Assembly (NCBI RefSeq): GCF_050948215.1
Contig: NC_135158.1
Location: 6,247,822-6,311,821, forward strand
Source: Halictus rubicundus
Taxonomy: Eukaryota; Arthropoda; Insecta; Hymenoptera; Halictidae
Length of the DNA: 64,000 nucleotides
Reading direction: 5' to 3'
The first letter of the stretch is position 1. Each line of letters begins with the position of its first letter. The notes under the pieces were generated by a model. That model saw nothing but the letters and a program-made list of their open reading frames with translations, did not search any database and was not told the DNA's origin. Shown here in pieces: positions 47,041 through 60,300 of this stretch. The translations under genes and the position numbers were made by a program.

Positions 47041-50000
47041 GATATCTGACGAATATAAAATTAAGGAAGAAAATGCTTCGCTTCAAACTTTTTGAATATT
47101 AATCGTACAATATTTTTATAAACTTATTAAAAAAATAACAAGTGTCGATATAATGATAATTTGTATAAACGTAAAGTATATTATTAAGAAATCATACGAT
47201 ATTTTTATGTAACTATAATATCATAGTATAACATACTTGTTAAATGAAGTATAAATAAACACGATAATGGAAGATAATTAATAGAGGAAGAAATATTTGT
47301 GATTGCTTCATTTTTTCTATAGTTTAATATGTATATTTAATTGAACTTACACAAAGGGTTTTTGAATCATTTTTTGTATTTTTATATGTTAAAAAATAAT
47401 TATGTAACATAAAAAGTATCAATGAAGATACAGCAATGATTACACCAATTAAGAAGTTGTATGTTCTTGTCTACATAATATATTCATAAATTTTCACAAA
47501 TATACAATGCGTTTAATTAACATCATAAGCTATACTTCAATGTAATTATTTCTCCAGTAAGGAATGGAAGAATATTATTCTGAGCACAATCGCTTAAATC
47601 ATTCCAAGTGTCTTTGCATTAATTGACTAAAATTCTGATGAAGTTCTGCGGTATAATGAAATTTGTATCTGCCTTTATTAATTATTAATTCCTTTCTGTA
47701 TAAGTAAAGGATTCAAATTAAATTTCAAGTTGATCTGCAATTTGTTGAACATTCATGTATCTTTTTATCTAATCAGTCTTTATAAAACTTGTTATAGAAT
47801 CCCACGCAACATAGCTTTTACATAATTCTTAAAGCATCTATGAACTTATATACTAGTTAGCACGGGAAAAGCTCTTTGATTATTTTTCTCTAAACAGTGT
47901 TCGTATTTTTCAATTTTATTACAAGCAAGATAATTAAATATTAATATACAAGGAATTTAAGAACCCAAGTGAATACTTTTTCTTATAAAAATTACACACA
48001 TTACTTTTTGGTCTTTAATTATTGAATTTCCATCTTTTCTTTTTTACTGTAGAGAGTGTCATTTCTGAAAAGTATAATCTATCGGTAAATTTAATAATTT
48101 TTGTTTTTAAGATTGGATTTTGCATTCTTTACATTCGAGCACAAAAGAGCAAAAGATTTGGTACAATTTAAGAAAAATCAAAGAAAACTCATAGTCTCAA
48201 GTGAGAATATTCTGCTAGCCATTTGCGTTTTTTTAAATATCATGTAATGTATTCTTAAGCTTAAAGTAGTATACTTATATAATACATACAATATATATAA
48301 ATCAACAAATTGTCTGTCTTGATCAATACATATATACATATACATATATACAATTATAAAAAAATGATATATATGTATATATATAGATATAATTATAGAT
48401 TGCATTAATTATGTGAATTTATGAAATAAATTAAATAATTTTAATAAATTAGCTCATAAAATTCTAATCCATCAATATGCACGAAGATGTGTGTGAATTT
48501 TAAAATGTAGCAAAATATCTTTCACTTGTCTCTTTTGTCATATTTTCTGAAAAATATATTGTAATACCTAAGTTTGAATGTAGTTAAGTTCAATTCCATC
48601 AAGTTAGATGCCATATTGGTAGAAAAGAATTATGATGAATTCGTATTGAATTGCCCTTGCAGATGCAACAGTGTCTTTTAGTATTCTTTGGTAAAACAAT
48701 AAAAAAGGTTTTACAAAAAAATTACTCCAATTATTCCAATTGTCGTAATACTGGATGCAGTTGAAACCATATTGTACAAAATATGTATTCGGAAGGAAAC
48801 AATTCATTGCGATATTATTTAATGAAATATTTACCCTATTGTCTGTTCATTTCATTTATAATCAACGAATAAAGTTGAAATAGACTTAAACAAAAATAAA
48901 AAAAAGCAAACAAAAATGTCATTTTTACCAAACTATATCACTGTAAAAAGATTACATTAAACTCAGTTTATTTTAAAAAGTTTTAAAATAGTCAGGTTTT
49001 ATTTACGATCGAACATAGAAACTGCATTCTTTGTTCAAAAGCGAATCCACCTAACAGTAAATGAACATATGTACATTAAGTATTACAAGTTACGTATTCT
49101 CTTTGAGTATTATCTAATAAATTTATTTAAAAGTAACCGTATAAGATTAATTGCAATGTATTTCTGGGAGAAATACGTACAATTATCTATTATAATGTTT
49201 CGTTCAACAGCCACATGAATTTATTACTAGGTGGATCATGTTATATATATTTTGCCTTTCAAGATAAAAGAAGCAAAAACGATTCGAAACGCAATAGTAA
49301 AATTAATAGTATGTTGAATGCGTGGAAAGTAAGTGGTGCATGAATAGAACTGATAGAAATTTATGAAGCTCGGTATGACCTGTGTATAGTAGTTGTAGAG
49401 GAGATCGCCGGAACAGATTCATGTTTAGTTCAGAAAGAATAGTCTTCGATAACCATAATACTGACAATAATAAATTCATGTAAGAAGCAGTAGTAACTCG
49501 CAACATTAAAAGCGGCGCGAACTGCACGTATTTTGAACGAAATAAAGATAACATCATAATCATCGATAAACAGTGGTAATATTTGTAGTTATACAAACAA
49601 GCTATTCTTAACTATATTGCAAAATGCAATATGCGATAGCATAGATGAAAAGTCAGAATGTTTCTTGGCTGGTGATCCAAGCGTTATATTATCTTCCCTT
49701 TTGATATTTCGTTTTTGAAAACGTGTTACGAATTCGATACCTACATCACGTTCCTATTGAGCTTTCTTTTTACTTCCTTTTTTCTCTAATTGGATTCACA
49801 ATACCTAGGATCGATTATCATTAAATTCTTTTTTTTTCTTTCTTCTTTAGATATGATCTTAATCATTCGAAACGAAAGGGTTGAACAACCAATTTTCTAG
49901 AAATGAAAATTCGAAAGGAATGGATTGTGCCACGTGTCTCTCCGAAACTGATTTTCCAAACGAAATGCGCCAATTTAAAAGCGAAACAACACGGTACTTC

Positions 50001-50512
50001 CGTTAAATTAAGTATGTGACAATAAAAAATGTCGATAATGGAGCCTAAAAAAAAAAAAGAAAATAGTAGTCGATATAATATTAGACAAGATACATGGGAC
50101 TGCTAACTAGTAACACATGACTTTTTTGTTTTAATAGAAGTAGGTAAAATCGCTAGAAATACATTAAAGCATAACAGTGACTATATTAATCATATTTCTT
50201 CTCTGCCTGACTCCTGCACAGTCACATACATGCACACATGAACATACACTCTCTCTTTCTCCGAAGCATCCAGTATACATTAACAGTTATACATATACAT
50301 CGAGCAGAATGGCGGCGACACGCCATTTCGATCGTTAAGACTAGCTGAGGCCTGTACTAATGTGAACTGTGCCTAACAAAGAATTCGTAGCAGAAAGGGT
50401 CTTCTTCTTTAATATAAGCATTTCTCACTAAACAAGGATATTTGCTATGTAAGCACAGTACAGGTAAAGGCCTCTATCCTCAACTTCCAATCTGTCATTC
50501 TTTTCTTTTATT

Positions 50513-50595
<83 letters not shown>

Positions 50596-51393
50596 CTTTT
50601 TTGCTCACGTTATGTCCAGATAATTCAATCCATTTAAAATATTCTCCGCGTACGAGCCTTATATTTCACATCTGCTGCGAGGCACACGTATCGAATATCA
50701 ATATCATGCTCGAGCGTACACGATGAGAATATTCCAACGATTAACGCGCGGATGTTATACTACCATCGGAGTACATCCTAAATACTTTCATTCGAGCCTC
50801 CTTCCCTACGTACGCAACATCCAACAAGGACGAGGGTAACAATATACGTATTTAGCAAAACTATATTATAATATAACAATCGTAATAGTAATGTATGATC
50901 TCTCATACTAGTTGACATGGGGCAACAAGTTTAAATTAAGAATCTACAGAAACATCCCCAAACTCTATGAACGTCTTAAACGCTCGAACGCATGGGCATC
51001 GACGTTACTTCAGCATAAAGTAAACAACATATGTTGTCTAAAAATAAAAAAGACATTCTAAATATGGAGACGTAATTTTGCAATTGGACTTGTAACAATC
51101 AGTAGACTGCGGACGTTTATGCAAATGTAGATGTTTATGGACTTCATTTCTTTCTTAAGGCTTCATTGTAATCTGAAGGAAATAAAACTGTACCGTGGTG
51201 TAGACGATCGATAATTGTTATAAATGCATGAAATCTACAGTGTACACATAAACATCTCTTCGATCTGAGAAATCCAATTCGCCAAACGAAACACGTTTCA
51301 GTTAGCTCCGGCTAGAAGTTTGGGGGTGTCGCTGCATTACAAGAACGAATAAATTGAAAAAATAGAGAATAATATAGCTTGCTTGTAATTACG
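47041..51393. other. SMIM30 3' exon followed by long WNK 3' UTR and flank
   Basis: The first 250 bp are probably the last SMIM30 exon, ending after the AATAAA at 47254. The remainder up to the WNK stop codon (51394) is on the 3' side of WNK and has no convincing open frame. It contains a TA run (about 48365-48385), a 76-bp TC repeat (50517-50592) and a short perfect inverted repeat ATGGCG...CGCCAT at about 50309-50325. How much of it is WNK 3' UTR cannot be told from the sequence. Confidence 0.5.
50517..50592. repeat. TC/GA dinucleotide microsatellite, about 38 units
   Basis: An uninterrupted CT run, about 0.8 kb 3' of the WNK stop codon. It reads GA on the WNK strand and so may be transcribed in the 3' UTR. 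The plus-strand open frame that runs through it (50442-50726) is a repeat artefact. Confidence 0.9.
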
Positions 51394-54300
51394 TTATTGA
51401 TCGGTGTGAGAAGGAGGGGCTGCTGAATTGTCGGTATTTGCGTGCAACGGTTCCGCCGGCGGCGTGCCGTCATGAGAATTCCCTATGTGCGGAGTTGCCG
51501 GTGTAGCTGGCTGGGACTGAGATGCCGGTTGAGGAGCATATACCAGCCTGTAGCCAGCCGGCAGAAAGAAACCGCCGTGCGGCGTACAGCTGAACGTTTG
51601 GAAATTTGGTAACGTTTGGTTCTCGTGGTATTGAATGTAACCACCGCTACCCGTCGAGCTCGATATTGGAATAGGCGTGACTAACGATCCAGTGGAGGAC
51701 ATAGCGATATTCGTCCCGTCCGGTATTATAGGCGTGAACTGATACTGGGCCGAATTTATAAGAGAACTATGCGTAGAGTCATACGAGTCGGCGATATCAC
51801 TTGTGTAACTACTAGACTGCTGTGAGGGCATGTTCTGCATAGTTTCAGAAGGCACTACTGGAATCGGAATAACGTAAGCGTGCGGTATTCCAGCCGTTGC
51901 CTGCTGCGGTTGTAGTTGCAAAGGTGTTTGCTTCAATTTTTGCATAGCTAACCGTAACGTCTCGTCGGTATCTGGATAATTACTCGGAGCTTTTTGCAAT
52001 GGAGTTTGAGGCGTTGTGTTAAACATTAAATAGTCTTCTGTACCTGGAAGTCTAGTTTGTCCTGTATTAAATAAAAAGATCAGTGTCATTACAAGAACTG
52101 ATGGAAATATGGCAATGGTCAGATGGGATTATAACACTAGATTTACAGGACCCATTAAAATGACTTTATACATAAGAAAACAAAAATTGATGATTTACCC
52201 GCTAGGCTAGTTGCGACGGTGTGATAAAGTACAGGGTGGTGCTGATGGTGATGCTGATGAAGCGCACTCGCTTGTTGTTGTTGCTGGATCAATAGTTGCA
52301 GCTGGTGTTGCTGAAAACGTTCCAACTCCTCCCTGTGTCTTCTTTGCAGCGTCTCTAACTCCATAGTTTGTCTTTAAAAGGAGAAGAAATAATTTGAAAA
52401 AAAAACCGAAGAGTTTTAATACCTAATTGTTAGAAAGCCAATTTACTTTTTTATAAGTAGTTGGTATTCCTCGCTGGGCGTCAACGTCCAAAATCTTTCG
52501 TCCTTCTCCGTTTGCTGCAAATAATACAGCAACGATCAGAAATTTGTCGAGGCGATAAATATAAGTGGAATACAACTGGATACTTGCTTCCACTGTAGGT
52601 CCACTAACAGCAGACTGGATAGGTTGGATGGGCGGTATAGAACCTTCACGACTATGAATCACTTGAACTGGTGTACCTACAATTCCAGAGAATATTAGCT
52701 AGGTTTAATCCAATATTTATTTTTACCTAACGAGGGAACATACTCAAGTGAAACTTTTACGTATGTTTTTAACCCCTTCAATTTGGACCATGGCCGATAA
52801 AAAAACATGTGTCGAATACTTTTCTAAGAACTACCTTGCTCACAAAAGTTTCATTAAAATCGGCTCGTGTCACTTGAATACGTTTCCTTGTAAGTTAATT
52901 GCCTTACCCTGTGTGTCTTCCGCATGGCAAACCTTTGGATCCTCTGCATATGGTTGCTGGTTTGATCCAGCAGCATTGTTAGGAGGACCTGCGACCTTGG
53001 AAACGACGAACCTTGATATTTTTCTAACAGGTTGCGTTGTACTAACCTTCTATCAAAATTGTATAATTATTTTACAAGTACTTTTAGATCGTTCCAAGTT
53101 TTTACAGTGTTTTTCGAGAATATTTACCAACGACTTCAAGCTTCGATTACACAGATGTGCCTACATACCTCCGATACAATCTCCTGGAACTCCGTTTGCA
53201 CCGGGGTGTTTGTGTCAGAACGCGACGCAATCACGCTGGGGGTAACAGTGGCAACTGGCACAGTCGACGTGGGTTGAACGGTGGTCAATAAATTTTGAGT
53301 AGACTGCAACGACGGTTGTAATTGAATAGAGCCAACCACAGAAACAGGAGGAGTCATGGGCTGTGGAGAAGCTGTTGAAAGTATCGAGCCTCTATGATGA
53401 ATTTTTGCCAACTCTTGCTCCAACTCCTGGAGACGAGATCCTGGCCTCTGGGCTCGAACCTTTATGCTTTCCTTGCTGGGGCTCATTGTTTCTGATCCCG
53501 CAGTACCTCCTCCCGGCGTTGGACTATCCAAGGAGCAATCTACATGCTAAATACACAATATACACAATATAATGCCGAAGCAGGGACTGATGAGGTTCCA
53601 GAAATGACTGTTTCAAACTGTTATATATCGATTCTGATTGAAACAATGATAAAGAACCGATATTATTTCGGTTAGGTCTTGTCTTCTAATCTTACCGTTT
53701 GGGACAAAGCAAGTTGGTGGATGGAACTGTCTTGAACTAAAGCTAAAGCCTCGACGTTTGTTGTAACATTTGAATCGGCCAAGGAAGTCGATGATTGTAT
53801 TGTTGTCTGAGGTGACAATGGACCCTATAAAAAATTGTTCGTACCACTTGTAGTAACAGTAACAATGTTACGGAGCATTTAGATTAAAAAATATTATTAT
53901 AGCCTGCAGGCTCATTATGTACCATTTTATGGTATGAAGCTGATCTTTAAAGTCTTATCTCCACTTTTTATTCAGATATCAAATTTCATTTTTAAACAAA
54001 GTTTATTTTACTGTCAATCAATATGATTGTCGTGTATGCTTTTTATATGAAAGATAAAATAGACACATTGGCGATATGCAATGTTTCAAAAGTTAAAAAA
54101 TGGAGATGATAGTGTTATAAGAGACGAACGTGTATGACCAGAAAATTCAATTTCTACTATAATACAATCAAGGAGCTTATAATTCATTGACTCATTGTTC
54201 AAAATTGTGCATTTCATATGCAACAATTTATACTTACTACGCCATGCGTGGTTGAAATCGGCATGCCAATATTAACCAACTTTTGTTGCAAAGAGTTCAT

Positions 54301-57300
54301 ATACGCATCGTATCCTCCTACTATTTGATTGCTATGAGGAGTGGCTGGATAACTGATAGGCGGAGTTCCTACGTTGAGTGCTTCGGATGGCTGACTGGTT
54401 AGCTGCACCAGTTTCTGATGAAGATCTGCTATCGTCTGCGGACCTGTTCCAGCCGCAGCATCTGGGACTTTATCCAATGAATTTTGTTGACTCAGTTTTC
54501 TGTGCTGCTGTTGCTGTAACGCCTGGTTTTGTGCAAACAATGTCGAATCCACAGATTCAACGATCGTGTGTTCAGGGGTTACATCGTGGCTGGAATTTTC
54601 AGCCTCCGATAACAGGTGATATTCAGCACTGATCCGCCTAACGTTTGAAAAAAAGAAAAACTTTAGTATGAATTTAATTCCTCGACAAGGATGCATGTAC
54701 GTACCCAGTTGTCGTAATCGATTCCTGCGTCTCCATTTCCGATGTTTTACCCGAAACTAATTGTTCCTGAAGCTTCAAGTGAAGCTGAGACTGATCGGAT
54801 TGACTGAAACCTTCTACATTTTGGATATCTTGTATAATTTGTTGTTGCACAGGGATCGTCTGTTGCAACTGTGGCTGAGTCTGCGGAGGATGCCTTATTT
54901 GGCCGGAGTGTTGTTGTATAATCTGATTGGAGGTAGCAATCCATTTTCCTTGCACCACCGTTTGAACTCCTTGAAAACATTGCTGTGTGATCTGCAGCTG
55001 AGGATCCATTTGTTGGGCCGGATTCTGTTGCATCGTCTGTTGCAAAGGCATCTGCGTTTGTTGAGATTGCTGCGAGACTTGTTGGAACGTTTGCGAAATT
55101 CCTGGTTGCACTATGTTCAGTTGATAATTATGTTGCACCTGAGATGGCATTTGTATCTGACTCGCCTCCGGTTGAATAGGCTGGAAATACTGTTCAGATT
55201 GGAGAGTGGGTTTATAGTCGAGTACCGTAGCTGCTGGGATGTTCGCAGCCGGAGTTTGCTCGTGGCTGGTCATACCGTGAGGTGTCGCGGATTTCGATTT
55301 CGGATTAGAAAGTATATTCGCTAAATTTTGCGCCAGGTCTGGAAGGGTCGACGACACTTCCTTTGTCTTAACTACCACTTTCGGAGCAACTTCTGTAGTG
55401 GCGACTTGTTGGACAGGAACTGAAACAGGCATGGACACGTTCGATGGAACATTCATCATGTTTTGGGGAGTTGCTTGTAGTTGTTGCGTCGGGTCCAGTA
55501 TAGCTTGCGGTAGAGGTGCAACGTTCTGACCTTCTTGTTGAGAAATCAGTTGAGCATGCTGCATGTGATGCACGGACGAACTAGGCACAACCATGGATTG
55601 CTTCTTATCGTCCGTGAGATTGACTATTTCAGACATTTGCGAATCGGTCGACATATTCGACGCGGTCGAAATATTTGATATCCTGCGATTCCTCTCGTCC
55701 ACCATCGTTGCCGGCTGCAACTGTTGGATCGGCCCAGAAAGTATCACATACTGATGATGCGGTATCTGTTGAGGATGGAATTGCTGCATTGGCCGTTGAG
55801 CTTGCATCTGTCCTTGATGCTGAAGTTCCGGTTGAACGTGCATCTGCGTTATATTGTGTTGCTGTTGTAACAGGACGTTGCATTGCATCGATTGATTCGG
55901 ATATTGTCCTTGCATGTTAACGCTGTTCGGGGGGATTTGTGATTGTGTTTGCAAATCTTTTTGAACTGTAACCATAATGTTCTGGGGTACAGGTTGCATT
56001 TGTTGCTGCAACTGTTGGTGCGCCATCGTTGATCCTGGTACGATCACATTATGCGGACTAGATTGTATGGTATTAATGTTTGGCTGTACCTGCGGCATCG
56101 ATGGCATTGCTTGTCCTTGCACAGTGTTCTGCAGACCGATCGTTTGTTGGCCCAATTGTAATGATTGACCTGAATCTACTTGTTCCGAAACATACTGAGT
56201 ATTCTGTATAACAGTTTCGACGCTAGGTTTCTCAGGGACAGCGGCTTGCGCTTCTAAAACATTTACTTCTAACTCGTCATGCTTTGCCAGTGCTTCATCG
56301 GTTACGCTAATTTGGGACACTAAATTCGATTGTGTTGCCGAAACGTTAGCTTTGTCAACACTTTCTACGTTAGATTCCGCCTCTTCATTAGCGAGAATCT
56401 TCTGCTCGACTACGGGACTAACTAAAAATCGAGAGATTTTTCGAATTGGGAGCGGCGCAGTTAGCGTGGCTACCTCTGTAGCTGTAACATCTGCCTGGGT
56501 TTCCTTGCTCGATTCCCTTTCTTGAAGATCGGTTGTGTCCTGGGGCACAGATTCCTTCGCGGTCTCGCCCCCTTGGTTTCCGATTGCATCGTGTAGTGAA
56601 CTCTGAGTATATGTTGTGGTGCACTGATAGAATTTATCCTCTTTGAGCACATTATGCAGTTCTAAGCCTGCTTCCACGTTCGTTACATTAACCACGGTTT
56701 CTTGAGTATCGGTTGGATCGCTTGGTAAATTAGTCGGTGTCAGCGTGTCCGTGTTCTGCGTGGAGGTAGATGATCGTCTGGATGCTTCAGCCGACGTGTT
56801 CTCAAGACCCACTTGGCTGTCAGGTGTCTGGACGCTTTGCTGCTTCTCGGTTGTGGCGCCAGTTATATGAGAAATAATCTGATCAATCGGCAACAACTTC
56901 GTTGGTGTAGAAGTGTTCGATGTTTCGTCTCTCTGGAAGCATACAACGTATAATTGCTTAGGTGAACGTGCCGAAGTCGGTCTCACAAAATGATTGCAAC
57001 GCACGTGAACAAAACAAGGCTGTGTTACAAACTAACCAATCTATTACAGAGTATACTTAAAATGTACAAATAAATATAAAACGTTCAAAGGAGGACACAC
57101 ATACTGTATCCCTAGCAACCAAGGTCTATGTCGATGCAATACAATATTTAACAGAACCACTTGAAACAAGTGCTACTTTGCTCTTTACATTCTACAAATT
57201 ACAACATTGGTATTATATATTTGGAGATTCGCATGGGATTCTGCGAAATACATGTCATTTGAATTAATATGTCTAGCGAGGGGATTAGAATTCTCCTGAA

Positions 57301-60300
57301 ACACTATCTAAAATACAAATTAAACATAAAGATCAACATGTGCATAAAAATAAAAGCACGAAACGTCTCGCTTAAATATTCCAAACATTGTATTATGAAC
57401 TGCCTACGTGATGAGCTTATTAAACACGGGAGAGATGTCGTCATATGATACCGATGTGCCTTAAAAAAGATACACGAACGTCCGAACACAATACGTATAT
57501 GTATATCGTGAGTTCAAAAAGGATGCACAAACGACCACGACTATAACGACGAAATATAGGGAAAAACAGGAAGAGGTTTCGCCGGGGTCGATGAACTCAC
57601 CGAACGGTGTCTACGATGGACTTTGTACGACGATCGGTGGCTGCTTTGACGAGTTAGCGAGCCATGTCTCACCTGCTGCGTCCAAAACGATACATACCAA
57701 TTATATGCATACCCTTATTTCTTTCTTTCTTAATGGAATTATGTGGTATACATGTTGAGTTCATACATTACTCAGCAATTTTAATACATTAATCAGCAAT
57801 TTAATACATACATTACTCAGCAATTTTATCAGCTTGTGAAACATATAAAAATTTAATTGTTCAAAAATAGTACGTTTGAAGATGTTTGCTAAAAATATCA
57901 ATTTAATAATGCATTCTGTATATTCTTAAGTTTAGAAAGGATAGTTAGAAATCCTGTTTCTTATACAGTCACTCGTAAAGATATTCGACCACTCTTAAAA
58001 AGACAATAACTTTTTTGATATTAGACCATACGACTTGGATCTTTTTTCTTGAGAAATTTTAGAAAGATTACAATTGGTCGGAATTGCAGAGAAAATGCTA
58101 AAAGTTGGTCTTTGGAAAATTAAAAAATAAGTTTTATAGATTTGCGTCAATTTCGACGAATTTCAATTTTTTCAAAATTTCTTTGTTCTTACTTCTAAAA
58201 AAAAAAAAATCCAAATTGTATATTAAAAAAGTTACCGTCTTTTTAAGAAGGTCTAAATATTATTACGAGTGACTGTAGCTTACCTTGTGCAAGTTCATTG
58301 CGTTCAAGAAATAAACTTCGAATAAAGACAATTACATTAATCTTAGATCTATACTTAAATTCCTAAATACGTAATATGGACTTTTGTGTATCGGGTCCTT
58401 AATTACTAAGTAATATTTTTTTCTTGAAATTTGGTCGTAGAAATTGATCAGTTCATACTATAAGTTTGATCATAATTCGTAGAATTACAAGAAAGTTGAA
58501 AAGAAAACTGTTACCTTAGCTGTATCAAGACTGTGGTCACGATCTCTAGGTCGCCGACTAGTGACTGGGCTACCACCAGCTGACTGGTCCGGAGGACCAT
58601 GTGCCACCAAAGGTAAAGCTCTTGTAGGGTCCAGACGTAACTGTTTGACGATGTCTTCTATCAACTCGACGAACGTTTCACATTGAGATTGAGGTAACAA
58701 ATTTTCAGCTACCTGCGTAATCAAATAAAACAATTCGTTTATCATCTCTCTTTAAATATTTACTTAATACGATTATATTGTTTGCTTACCAAATTGTTAG
58801 CAATATCAGTGGGTACCATATCGTCCCGATCAAATTTAAATGTCACTGTTTTCTGCTTGCTCGTGTCCAGTTGACACTCAACAGTCACAGATTGACCCTC
58901 GCCACTGCTTACTGATAAAACAGTCAACTTAATACCAGGTTTCTTTCGTTTAGTACCGGATCTTTTCACTCTGCTCCTCTCAGAAGAAACATTCTCCGAA
59001 CTTTCCTGAGTAACTCTATAAGAGTACGAAATTTTAATTAAAAACACTTTGGTCATGTTTAACACTAGGATTACGGAACAATAAAAGTGACTATTTTACG
59101 TTACTTTATAAAAATAACAAGAATTTGCCTATCCAAATTGGTAGCCATTTTTTAATAATATATACCCAAAGAAATAAATTTGTTGAATCATCTTTACAAT
59201 CTCAATAGACCTAGTGTTTATTTATACTATTATATACGATTATATTATATTATACTGTTTAAGGAGCTACATGCAATGTAGTAATAACCCAATGAAGTTG
59301 AAATTTGACACAGAGTTCATTATACAATTATCTAGTACTTGTCATAGGATATTTTCTTTAAGTGTTACAATTTTTTTTTTACGAATAAATAAAGATGGTT
59401 TTTTTCTTAAAAAATCAGACTTCGCAATTGAAATAGCTGCCATTTATATAAAATGTACAGTGTACATTTTAAGATATATATACACATTTTATAATAAAAG
59501 TGATTTTTCAGGAAAGAAAAATTCTTTTAACCCTATTTTTCATGGTACATAGCCCCTTAAACGAGAAAACCTAATCTGAAATGAATTGCTTCATTTACCC
59601 TTCGCTCGGTACTGTTGCTTGGCCCGTAGCATTAGTCAAATTAGGTGCATTCACTTGATCTTGAATGGCAGATGGTAAATCAGCTGGTAACGATTGCACA
59701 GAGTCCATTGTATCCTGCTTGGGTAACGAAGATCTATCCGTAGAGATTTGATCCGTACTTGGGACAAAATGTTGCTGGTGTTGCGCAGTTGTTGTGGACT
59801 GCGCGGGAATACTCATTCCAGATGACATAGATACGGAAGTGGGTACGCTAGATGTTTGCGGATATTGCATCTGAACCAAGACATTTTGCTGGGGCTGCGA
59901 CTGATGCCCGCCATTTGGAAGAATGGCGGACGCAGATTGAATGTTTGGAATCGTGGCAGTCGCTGCACTTTGTATGAGTGTTGCCGTCGATGAATTTTGA
60001 ATATTAATACTTGATGGTACGGATACTGGGACCTGGCCCGATGGTTGTTGTTGCTGTATGTAAGGCTGTGAAGTTGGTGGCCCTGTACTTGCAGATATGC
60101 TCGTATGAGAATAAATTTGAGTGGTAGGCTGATTTGTTGATAGTATCTCCACGTGACCAGTTGGATTAGGGGTGGTGTATGAATGATACATTGATTGAGA
60201 TATATTTTGTTGGTACATAGGCTGCGTATTGTACCCAGAAGTTCCCGTAGCACTCTGTTGATAAAACTGTTGATTTTGCACAGACACTTGTTGCACTTGT

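Noticed and set aside
50442..50726. Plus-strand frame of alternating Ser and Leu
   Set aside because: Produced by the TC dinucleotide repeat.
52748..53245. 165-codon plus-strand open frame
   Set aside because: It crosses WNK exon and intron boundaries on the opposite strand and has no recognisable motifs; the minus strand encodes WNK exons with an RFxV motif.
54761..55324. 187-codon plus-strand open frame
   Set aside because: Antisense shadow of the large Gln-rich WNK exon 56932-54705; Leu/Arg-rich composition comes from reversed Gln codons.
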